Below, in pieces: positions 13,232-25,200 of a DNA stretch of 64,000 nucleotides (the first letter of the stretch is position 1; the number at the start of each line of letters is the position of its first letter). The notes below the pieces were generated by a model. It had not been told where the DNA came from and did not search any database. It saw nothing but the letters and a program-made list of their open reading frames with translations. Origin of the DNA: Alitta virens (Eukaryota > Annelida > Polychaeta > Phyllodocida > Nereididae); NCBI GenBank assembly GCA_932294295.1, contig OW028584.1, positions 9,370,407 to 9,434,406 on the forward strand, read 5' to 3'. The position numbers and the translations under genes are program-made.

Positions 13232-16200
13232 GTAAGTTCGGTGAAGTTATGACTATCCATAATTATAAGACATGTAACATTATAAATGCAGTATGACAAA
13301 ACTCTATCCATCTATCTGCAGTATGACAAAACTCTATCCATCTATCTATCCATCTATCCATATATCCGTCTGTCTGTCTATCCGTCTGTCTGTTTACCTA
13401 TCTGTCTATCTATCTATCTATCTTTTTCCACCAGGATACCCATCTGGAGCGCCCCCTGCCCAGTGTGTTGATGGCTTTCCATTCCATGGGGTGGCGCCAC
13501 GAACGTCGCCGCCACCATTCGAAATATCGTTGGAAAAGGACTTCTATTATGCTGGTGACAGAATTCAAAGTACGTAGAAAATACAGTTCTTTTTTATTTC
13601 AGGAAACCGAGTGCTGCCACTGCACCAAAAAAAAAAAAAATAGAATAAAATGAAATAAGCAAAACATGTAGCATTATATCAAAGAGAGGGAATAGTTACT
13701 GTATAAATGTAATTGAATTATATTGGAATTGGTTTCGTGGGCCTGTGATATAAATTTAGGCGACACAGATCCATATATGATGAGGATGCATGTATCACCT
13801 GTTAAAGAGTCTGTTAAAGAGTGTTATCATTTCGAAATTAGCAAATAACATGCCGAACTGGCACAATATATTTACAGATCATCCTAATGTTATAACGTCT
13901 ATATTTCTCTTTAAGTTGCCATTCAGAACCATGCCTTCAGATTTATAAAAGGGTTTGCCATTCATGTGAGACCCATAGATGGCGATGGAAGGGCGGTGGG
14001 AAACTTTGTCTCTTTTGACAAGGAACACGTGCAAGGATACAGCGTCCATGCCTACAATGAGATGGATGTTGTGAGTACATACGTGATCTGCTTCCCGGAA
14101 TTTTTATGGCAATCAGAGTTTTGGTTGGCCTTGATATCCCAGATAACATTCCAAAACTGGACAACATGGTGACACACTGACCACATTCATGTGCATTAAA
14201 GCACGTGTTTATACAATTTATTCCCCAATTGCAGCCATATTACCTGAAACAGCAGGTGACACGGGCCGGGTGATCTGCATACCACACAGAATAACGTTCA
14301 TGCTTGCCCAAATAAGGAAGCTCAAGATGTTGCTATTTCCAAGTAAGGGAAAAACGCTTACGGCCGGTAAAATGCCCGCACGACGACAGTTGATGTAAAT
14401 AGCTTTTTGTACAAAATAAAGTTTACATTTTGAAAATCGTTCCAAAATTAGGGGTGAATTATGGCATAAAATAAATTGGGAGTCTACAACGTTGATGGCA
14501 TTCGAAATACTGACTGGCTTTGTGTACGTTTTCTTCGATAACTTAGTCAATTTTCATCTGATTTTGAAAATGTAAAGTTCAACATGGCTGAAATTAATTG
14601 GGGAATAAAATGAAAACCACATCCTGTGTGGTTTTCCTATAAGATCGCACAACTATTGCCTGTCCACTGGTGTCCAGCCCCTCGGAGCAATTTGTTTTCC
14701 TTCATTTTCTTGGTACAACCTCTTAATATAATTTGCCATTATAGCCTACTATTTTTTTTTGTACTAATACTTAATTTATTTTAGAGATATTGTTTTCTAA
14801 AAAATAGCAGTTTATAGCTTTTCATGGGTGCGTTATCGGGTCAAGTTAGCAACCTGCACTGTATGACATTTCTACTCATAGCATGTCCACGCATGCCATA
14901 TTATGACTGACTCAGACGGATCTCACGCCTGGGTCAAAAATATTTTCTTTGATGTGATTGTTAATTTGAATGTCGTATCAACAGAATATAAATATAGTGC
15001 CAAGGGTAATGAGCTCCATTTATTTACACGATATACTGGCAACCATTATTACAGAATATACATATAATCTTTATAATGTGGCATGAGGTATGTTCTGATA
15101 GTTCAATATTACACAAGAAGAACTTTGGCTATGTTTCAATTTCTTGAGGTGAAACATTACTAATTTGTTTTTCATGCCTTGGCTATTTTCAGAACTGCTT
15201 GACCCACGTGGCACCCACCAGTAAACATCGCCTGGTTTTCCAGTATCTGACACCAGCGCCATCAATGGGTGATTTGGAAGTATTGTAAGTGGATATTTTT
15301 GGTTCTTGAACTGAAGTCCTTGCACTTAGTGTAATTAGGCTTCACCTATTACCACAGGTGAAGACTCTTGTTTTTGATAAGATTCTCATTATTCCCGGAA
15401 AAATCTCTTCGTAAAATTGCCAAAATTGATGGATGGAGTCCTCGATAACCTTGTCACATTGACCTTGACCTATTTTTCAAGGTCACAGAGCTGTTTGAAT
15501 TTGAATTGACAAAATTTCAATTCAAATAATAATGAAACCGATTCTCAACTTTAGCAGCAAATTTGTTAAGATGGTTTTGAGAAAACCAGGAGACATAGAG
15601 CTACAATTTTGTGGCCAAAAGTTGCGCAATAGTTATATACTTTTCTGAAAGGAGTATTTTGGCAATTGTCACACTGGTTTTTGAAATATGGAATTTTAAG
15701 TTTTATAAATTCACCAAAAATGGGTGACATGTGGTATTTCTCCATGAAATATTGGTTTTAGCTTATGAAATGCTACAGTAAACTATCCCAAAGATGTACC
15801 CAAATTCCCAAATCAGTATTTTTTCAAAAAATCATAAAAATACTCTGGTAGTGACCTTTTGGCTTGTAAATATTGACTTGTACTTTTGGAATATATAATC
15901 TATTTAACCACAGCATGATAAATTAATTCTCGAAAATAAGTATGAAGATAGAAAATTGATTTTCCAGGTAAAAACTGATTAAAATGTCCAATATCAAGCG
16001 GAAATCTTCACTTTAGGCAAATGCAATGCATTGCTGATCCCCACGAATCACTTAGGTGCTTTCAAAATCCGCTGATATTTTTTATCTATGACCTATATTT
16101 TAAGGTCAAATTCCATGTCAAACATTTCAAGAAAACTGAAATTTTATTATAAATAAATTCTTTATTTTTTCTAACATATAAGAAATGTTTGGATTTGGCT

Positions 16201-19200
16201 GATCTTTGAATATGATATGGCCCTAATAATCTACAAACATCCTGAGCAAAATGAGGTCTCAAGGTTAAACAATCAAGGTCACAGAAGAGAATTAGTGTCA
16301 CTACTTTGGCACTGTCATCTAGCTGAGTGAAACCAGTGTCCGAACTTCAATCGGCTCTAGCCCTGGTTCAAATTGAGCTACAGAACTGGCGTAGAGATAC
16401 TTCGAAAGCTCATAGACATAGAATGGCACCCTAGAACGATCAGGTAAAAAAATCGCCCGAATCTGAAATTTACAAGTTAAAAAAAATCCATTAAAATAAA
16501 GCTGAAAATTTGAGTTATGATTTTTTTTCCCAAGAGGGAATGCTTGGATATTACCTTAACCCATTGGTGCATTAACACACATGTATAAGAAAATTCATGC
16601 AAAAATTGAGGTTAATAAGTCAAACAGTCAAGGTCACAGATCTTGAAAAGTACTTTAAGTAAAAAATTCTCTAACTCCAGTCCTAATCAACCTTTTTTAA
16701 TGGGGAGAACATTTTTGAAAAGCACATTCCAAGCCCTTTCATTTGGTTAGATCATGATGTTCTGAACCTTATGGTTGCGGCATCAATTGACCATGAATTA
16801 TATGTGTATAACATTTTTTCTTATACTGATTCATACTGTTAAAATGACAAGAAAATTAATGATTTTATCGGCGATTTAAAAAGGATTACTCAGTGATGCC
16901 GGAACGTAACCGGAAACTGCCATCTTTCTTCTTCACTAAGACAGAAGGGCTGGACCAAGGGCTGCGGCTGGGCTCGATAACGCCAAAGACCCTAAGACGT
17001 TCATCTGCTATTGGGGTCAATAGCGGCCATCAGTATTTACTAAGTCCAGCTGGGCCTGTCAGTGTAGCTGTCAATGCAAACAGCCTGGTAATCATCAAAC
17101 AAAACAGCTCATAAAATAATGGGCATCTTTATTTTGGGTTACTTAGGCCCAACCAAATGAATTACACGATTAAAAACATATAATGATCAAATTAGGATAA
17201 AAACCCTGACAATAACAATAAAACAATTACTACCCTGCCCTACGGGCTTATAAGTCACAAATCATTTTTATACTATTAAAAATATGGACACAAATGCCAA
17301 ATATATGTTAAATTCAATTACATTACTGTATACATGATCACATGAGAAAGATTACAAATTTTGCAGTTTAAGGAGTTTCCTATTTTTTTTTCCAGAGCTA
17401 GATTTTCGAATTGTCTTGTTCAGTTTTTTAATGGCAGCATGTAAACGCACTTTCATGTACAATTTTAACATAGCTTGAAGTTTATATTTACATGTTACTT
17501 TGCTGCATGAGAAATTTAAGCATGTGTCCTTGGCATACCTAAAAAGTCTTTCTAAAATGCCGTTCACGTGAATGACATTATCAACAGAATTCTGAAATAT
17601 TGTTTCCCATTTCTCAACCAGGTACACAAATGGTTCTGTTGGAAATACAAGTGTATCATGCTCCCTGTAAGCTTTCTCATGTAGAAATGTATACAGGCCA
17701 GAGCTTGATGGCTCATTTTCCTGAAATATTGATTGACAATCAGAACACTCTGCAATTTTAGACTTTCTGACCAAATAGCCTGCCATGTAAGCCTCAACAT
17801 TTTGTAAAGGTAGGCTGACCGGGGCTTTCATTGTCATTAAGCTGTCTACGTCAGTGGAGTTATTGTTTTGAACTGGATTGATAGAACTAGAAGAAATTGC
17901 ATTTCCAACATCAGTGGACATATTTATGTTAGTCAAACTCAACAGGATGCCATCTCTGTCCATTTCACAATTACTGCCTTGAGAGGGCAAGAGTATCTGA
18001 TCGAACACAACCTGTCTATATATATGCTGCCCTGAACTCCCTTGCATCAGGATTGTCACGTTTGCCCCCTTTGCCACAAATTATTGAAAAAAAGGTTTTC
18101 AAGGCAGTCCTGGTTTAAGCGATTTGTCAACAGAAATTCAAAATTGTGACAATCGTGTAAAGCCCCGTTCCCACATAGCCGAGTTTGTCGTAGTCAACTC
18201 GTAGTATTACGTAACGGCCGAAATTCGAGGAGTTGGCGACGAATTCTGGCGGAAAAAGTGACTCGGCGGGTTACTCGCCGAGTTACTCGGCGGGTTCGGC
18301 GGGTGACTCGGCGGGTGACTCGCCGAGTTGTAGGAGTGACTCGCCGGGTGAAGCAAGGTAGCTACGACAGCGACGAGTCACCCATCGAATGATAGGCTGA
18401 CGCCAGCCTACCTGCATTCTCAGATGCATATCTCGCTTAATATTTGGTCTATTTTCGATCCGAAAAAACCTATGGAGTCACTATGAATTATACTACAAAA
18501 CAATCTTTATTTGACGAAAATCGGACTAATATTAAGGGAGCAGTAGCTTTTTAAAGAAGCGCTCAGCTTTCTGCATTAATACAGTCTGGGTGCGGACGCT
18601 TCAGGGAGCACCAGTATAAGTAAATTAAATATAGCAAATAAAATCACAGATCAAATCACAAATACTAATTACAATATCAATATTAGATTTAAATTTTACA
18701 AAATATACACAAATTTATACTGATCATAATATCACAATAAGATTCAAATTAACACAAAAAGATAAGAAAGTTATACAAATATAATCATTGCCTGGTAATT
18801 ACAATAAAATATATTGCTTTTAATAATGAAAGCAATTACATATTTTTGTAATTGTGAATGACAATCAAGACAATGTCATATTACTGTGTCATCTTTGAAC
18901 AAACCATGAAATGACAGGTCAAAGAACCCCAATTTAGGCAATTAGGCAATTGACACATGTATTGAATTTGCTGTATTCTCTACACCCATTCTTTGTATCA
19001 TTCAAAATGCTAATAGCAATTGACATAACAGTCATGGCAGTTGGCAGAATGAGTAGAAATGAATTGCAATAAAGCTCATCCAAACAATGTATATAAAATG
19101 GTCAAAAATATTGACTACACCATTCAAGTCAGGGCCATACACAGAGCACCTTGCTGCCGCCAGACTACCTGCCTTCTCAGACGAATATCTCGCTTAATAT

Positions 19201-22200
19201 TTGGTCTATTTTCAATCTGAAAATCTGTGTGGAATAAGTATGAACTCGACTATAATTCAATATTATTTGACGAAAATCGGAATAATATAAATGGAGCAGC
19301 AGCCGCCGCCAGACAACCGCCTTCTCAGACGAATATCTCGCTTAATATTTGGTATATTTTCGATCCGAAAACACGTATGGAATCAGTGTGAACTATACTA
19401 AAATGCAGTCTTATTTGACGAGAATCGGACTAATATTAGGGGAGCAGCAGCCTTTTAAAGTAGCGCTCAGCCTTACCTGCATTGATACAGTCCGGGCGCG
19501 GACGTCTGCGAGAGCACCACTGTTTGCCTCCGCCAACCTAGCTACATTCTCAGACGAATATCTCGCTTAATATTTGGTCTATTTTCAATCCGAAAATACC
19601 TATGGAGTCACTATGAATTATACTACAAAACAATATTTATTTGACGAAAATCGGAATAATATAAATGGAGCAGCAGCCGCCGCCAGACAACCGCCTTCTC
19701 AGACGAATATCTCGCTTAATATTTGGTCTATTGTCAATCCGAAAATACCTATGGAGTCACTATGAATTATACTACAAACCAATCTTTATTTGACGAAAAT
19801 CGGACTAATATTATAGGAGCAGCGGCCTTTTATATTATATACGACCCCCTACGCTGATGATGCATGTACTAAAGGTAGAACTCGAGGAGTTACTCGGCGA
19901 GTTACTCCTACAACTCGGTGAGTTACTCCTACAACTCGCCGAGTTACTCCTCGCACTCCTGAACATCCCCCCCGAGTGTAATACGAGTGAAATTAGCGCC
20001 GAGTAACTCGGCGAGTTCGAGGAGTAACTCGGCGAGTTCGAGGAGTAACTCGGCGAGTCATGGCCGAGTTTTTGGACTCCTGGATAATTCGCCGAGTGTG
20101 CCGTGCAGCGCGGCATACTCGGGATACTCGGCATTCTCGGCTCCAAATCTCACGAGTTCGCTACGAGTCAGAGGAGTTTCTCGCCGAACATCTCTCGAGT
20201 GCGAGGAGTAATCGCAGAGTTTAGTACGAATTGGGCCCGAGAGGCGTGTTACGTAATACTACGAGTTGACTACGAGAAACTCGGCTATGTGGGAACGGGG
20301 CTTTACTCTGACCACAGAGACATCAGACTCCTTATAGAGATCTGCCACCCATTGATGCAAGGCAGGGTCTTATTGTTGGGCAGTTTGAGTTCAGTCAGAT
20401 AATCATATGCTTCACTTAAAAATTTAAGATGTTCTGTTTGATCACTCAGAGCCTGGCCAAATGGTTTGCTGCTTTTTCTAGAAGAACTATAGAAAGAATT
20501 GAATAATTTATCCATAAATTCTACAAAATCAGCTGTAGTTTTGGCTTCAGGTGGGAGTTTTTCAAGGCGAGTTAATGTAGCGATTCCAGCAGCAACTGAG
20601 TGACTTAGCACTTCAGCTGCTAATCTGACTCGCATCTTCGTAAACATTGGTAATCGTATATGGTTATCGGTCAGTTTGGGTGCTAGTCGTATGCCATTGT
20701 CCTTGTCAAAATCATAACAATTTACAATGTGCCACCAGTCTATTTTATCATCACCATGCTTAAAGTTGTGCTTCTTGAGGTTGTTACGCATATTTTTCAA
20801 CAAATGTGGAGGGTCATAAACAACATGAATTTTCTGCCCTGCATGAAAGATGTATGGTTTCTCGACAGATACACCACACTGAGTTTCTAGGAAACTTCTG
20901 TTGGATCCCTGATCACAGATGAGAACTTTAACATTTAGCTCAGCCTCTGTCAATTTGCCTACTTGTTTAAGCCTACAGCTTGCAAAGTAAGGTCTTTCAA
21001 AGTCTTTGATGAAACAGGACCAGCACTCAAGAAGTAGCCAATGCATTGCTTCCACTTGTCAGCTAAACCTCTGATCATGAAAACTAAGGCTGTATTAGCC
21101 AGCAGTTTTGTTTTTCCCTGCAGTGCCAAAATCTTCAGCTCCTTTGACTGAATCCTGGTACTTGTAAGAAAGACAACACTTTATTGCCATTTCATCAAAT
21201 ACTAAAACACATTGTTTGTCTCTGTTGGAAAGAGTTTGCACTTTCTTTTTGATTGCCTGAAAAAGGTTAAAACCAGGGTAAATTTTGCTGTTTCCAAGAA
21301 GTTTTGTTAACGTTGTTTTGCATGGCAAAGTAAAGAGCTTACCAAGCAACCTGTAGGCTTTGCGGCTGTGATAATAAACTGACAATGCAAACATCTTATC
21401 ACTCAGTGTCCATCTCATACCTTTTTTGTTTTTTAATTGGTGGACCCTAATTTGTGACTTTACAAATCGAGCAGCATCTGAAGGCAGAAGTTTATCTAAT
21501 TTGGTACACACTGACTTAATATCACGGTTTGTGGCACTTGGATGAATGTCACCACTATTCTTCTTTTTCTTCAGTCTGGTAACTGTGTTCCTCAGATGTT
21601 TGATTTGTTTCCTGAGTTTCACCTTGGTTGGGGATGGAGTGACAGGGCCTGTTGGGTGGGGTAGAATGCTACTCTCTTGATCCTCTGCCTGGGATGGCCC
21701 TGGATCCAGAATCTCCTGCTCATTTACACCTGCAATATAAAATTACCTTTAAGTATGGTCCCGTGATCACATCAGTGAAATCATAAATACAGTGTATTAG
21801 GTCAGTTGCAAGTTTCTTGTATATGTACTTCAATTCACTGAGGCCAAACATTTCCAGGTTTTACCTCTGTGCCTCTTTGAAGTCATTAAACTTTCTGGCA
21901 TTGTCTTTTCCTTGCAATGGATCTAGATGGGGTGATTTTAGCTGGGAGATTAGGGACATCAAAAAGCGTGGGGACAGCATTCCAGACCAGCTTGTTTTTG
22001 TTAGGATTCATGAACTGAAAATCCGCGAAATGTTTGGCATATATTCTGTAATTCTTGAAGAGTTGTTCTGCAGACAGGTGATCCAGATCCCCTCTTCTGG
22101 TGTTAATCACCCATTTCTTACATCTATTTAACAGATCATGACAAATATGTGTTAAAATCTAGTGTTTACAAGTGATCATTATCAAGTAGACACATCATAA

Positions 22201-25200
22201 TCAAGTATTTTGTATGTAACATTACAATATAACATTACAATAATAACATTACAAATAGTAAAATTTAAAAAAAATTATTTTATAAAATAGCATACGCTCA
22301 ATGTTTGCCTAAATCTATGCACTTTAGTTTATATGTCATATAATATTCATTCAGATTGTAGATACTTGTCTTATAATCTAAATTAGACTGAGCATGTGTT
22401 CTATGTTACAAACAAACCATGCACATGTTTGTCACATTTACAGTATCTAAAAAGCCTAATATTTCAGTGCAGTGGTACATTTGGTTTTAATCACATGAAT
22501 GAATAGATTTTACATACATTTGAGCATCCTTTGGGAAGCGGAAAATCGAAATTGTGCAGTTATTTCTTCTATTATGACAGGAAAAAGCTGAACAATTTTC
22601 CCCACCCTGCTTAATAGACACCATGACCTGATGGGGGTGAGATAGCGTGGGGTGATGATTAATACAAGTGGCCGCCTGGTGCGCCCTTATCCCCCTGACC
22701 TCATGATTTGGGGTAAGATGACCGTCTTATTCTATATACTGTCTTTGATAACGCCGTGATCCAGCATTCTGTCAACCTCCTGTGACAGATCCCTGGTTTG
22801 TGCCCATCCAAGACGTCGGGCAGGTAACTTGAAAGGATGATGGTTGCCTGTATCTATGTGGTGGGCCGCTAGATCAGTATGACCCAGCCCATACTGTCTG
22901 CCCTCAAAGCAGTGCTCATACACGCCCAACTGAGCTCTCTCGACTTCGAGGAGGCCGTCTGACTTGTCTAGCAAGGCCTGTAGGTGTTCCTCCAGCTCTG
23001 CCCCTCTTCCTCCCTCTCTACGCCAGCCAATCTTGCCACTAGGGCTATCCAGAACACAAGCCTCAACTCTCCTATCACCTGCCATTTTTGCAAGTGAACT
23101 TGCTTCTCTTTGGGATTCGCTATCCACACCCGAGTATTAGGGCTCTGGGTGTCCAGTAGCCCTGGGGCATCATAACGTGTAGATTCTGACACACCTGAGG
23201 TAGGGAATCTAGGACTAGGTCTCCTCCTTGAGAATCACCCCAATAGAGCAGGTTAACGCTAATGGGTGAAACATGACGGGCCAGAATGCTGACATCAGTA
23301 ACCGCTCTGCCAGTTTTACCTAATCCACCAAATCGTAACAGCCCTACTGAACACATAAAGAGGGCCCTATGCCTTTTTAAGAAGTCCATACCCAGAAGTC
23401 CCAGTAGCCTGCCTATTTCGGCCACTAAGAACTCACATGGATACAGCATTCTTTCCATACATAGAGTCAATTTCACACTTCCATATATTGTTATGATCCC
23501 GCCGTTGGCCAGTCTCAACCAACGGGTTTGAGACTGGCCCTGTTGGTACCTGGAATGCTGTCATACTCAGCTTTACTCAACAGGGAAACTTGAGCTCCCA
23601 TGTCGATTAGCAGGTCCACTTTTTGGGACTCGATTCCAACCAACACGTATCAGGCGGCACTGCAATCTTACGCAGCCACGCGCCGAGGCCAGTGCTGTCC
23701 CATTTTAACCCCCGTCCAGTAGGGTGCATCAGACCCCCCTTGATTTTTAAAATGCCTTTATATTCTTATAGCTGTATAATAAAAATGTTCTACCTCATGA
23801 AAAAATAATTTGTTCAAAATTTCATGAAGATAATGATAAAATCAAGAAAAAAATAATTTAAAATTTCAGAAATATATTCCATGTTCACACTTTCTTGAAC
23901 AAGGCATATGACATTAAAAGTAATTAAAACACAACAACTTTAAGTTTTCATGAAAAGTTACTAGAGTTTTTATCTGGTGGTCTATGTCCAAAATGAACCG
24001 ATCAAAGGTAACCATAAAAATCCAGAAAGTCATTCTGTTCACATGTTTATGCACTATTCAGTTAGCTTCCTCTTCCGGAGGTTTGGTCTCTCCTTCCTGT
24101 CCGTTTCCACTACTTGTAGGACATTCTGAAAGTGCTCTTCTGACTTAGCAGCACCAGTAAAGTCAGCACTTAGCTTCACCCTTCTTTCTGCACAGTCATT
24201 AATGACATTAATGGCATTGATCTTCGTTTTTGAAAGATAAGATGGCAACTTCATCCACTCACTAACTTCTTTGGTCAGAAAATCACTGTCCAGACAAAGC
24301 AGACTAAAGATGAACTGGGAGTCACGTGTGACAAAATCTGCTAGTGTCGTAGACTGGGTGATGTCAGTTGGAAAATGTGGCTTCCCGAAACCTGTACCAA
24401 AGCGATCTCTAGGTGTGTTCTGGATGTCACCATGTTCAGATTTCACTGCCAAGAGCCTCTCAGCCAAGTTGCGCCACTCATCTGATGGAGTTAAGTCACT
24501 GAAGAGTGCAAGCAGTATCATTTATGTAGTTAAATACCACAGGTGACGGGATAGAGCAGTTATGGCACTCTTTGATACAGTCAGATTGACTGCCTTGTAC
24601 AGCAGGGATTTCTTGAACAAACACAAGTCATTCCAAGGAGCATCCACAGCTTTAGCACAAGTGTTCCACCATGAACTGTAGATCAAGCACACGAATGTGA
24701 CAAAGCCACGCAACTTCCCACTCTGTTGTTTGGTAGTAATGGTTCCAGGTGGCAAGGAACTGATCTCGTGTTGTAGAAGAACGATTTTGGCTGAATACAG
24801 AAGTTTGGCCATCCATCTGGCCTTATGCAGTGCACCAGGACGCTTGAGACTGAAGTCTGTGTACTTGAGGCCATCTAAATACAACAAGCACAGTTCTGAG
24901 AATTCCTTGTAATCATCATGCTGATGCTGTGTAGAGGCTGTTGCAAGCTGAAGTGCTTCACTTCTCCATTCCTGCACCAGAGCCTTTGTTTCATCAGAAT
25001 ATGAACTTGAATCAAACAGTGTCAGATTTTCTTTGCTGATATGGCGTACACTTTCAAAGTGTTTCCTAAACCTGCTGAACACGGACACTTCAGGTGATTT
25101 AGAAACTTCTATCTTCAGGTCGGTGAATATCAGTGTCAGCATCACCTCACCAACATGATGTCGGCATGCTGCCCAGAGTAACGGCCGTCCTAATGCCTGT

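Larger units (their letters stand above)
17352..22135 (-). pseudogene. P-element/THAP9-like transposase, disrupted
   Basis: Blocks: THAP domain C-terminal half (22135-21886: NRCKKWVINTRRGDL, YAKHF, NAVPTLF); coiled coil and catalytic core (21745-21095: CVLVFDEMAIK); core continued (21094-20304: ALVFMIRGLADKW, VLICDQGSN, YDPPHLLKNMRNNL); then, beyond the TA-flanked insertion, LTNRLNQDCLEN (about 18130-18090) and the C-terminal region (17990-17352). Known: P transposases combine a DNA-binding THAP domain with an RNase H-like core. Oddities: the THAP Cys before the A-K-H-F segment is Tyr, which would lose a zinc ligand; there are frameshifts near 21095, 20990 and 18070, the last beside a TATATATA tract. 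The exon with the first THAP Cys residues was not seen. Not functional. Confidence 0.8.
16985..22746 (-). mobile_element. P element (THAP9-like) inserted in the gypsy remnant
   Basis: Flanked by a perfect 9-bp direct repeat, GATAACGCC (16976-16984 and 22747-22755). Inner ends are inverted repeats: both begin AAAGAC and share AAGACG-TCATCT and further CGGCCA-type blocks at different spacing. P elements usually make 8-bp target duplications; one extra shared base is consistent. The element encodes a THAP9-like transposase and is itself interrupted at 18160-20303. Confidence 0.8.
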
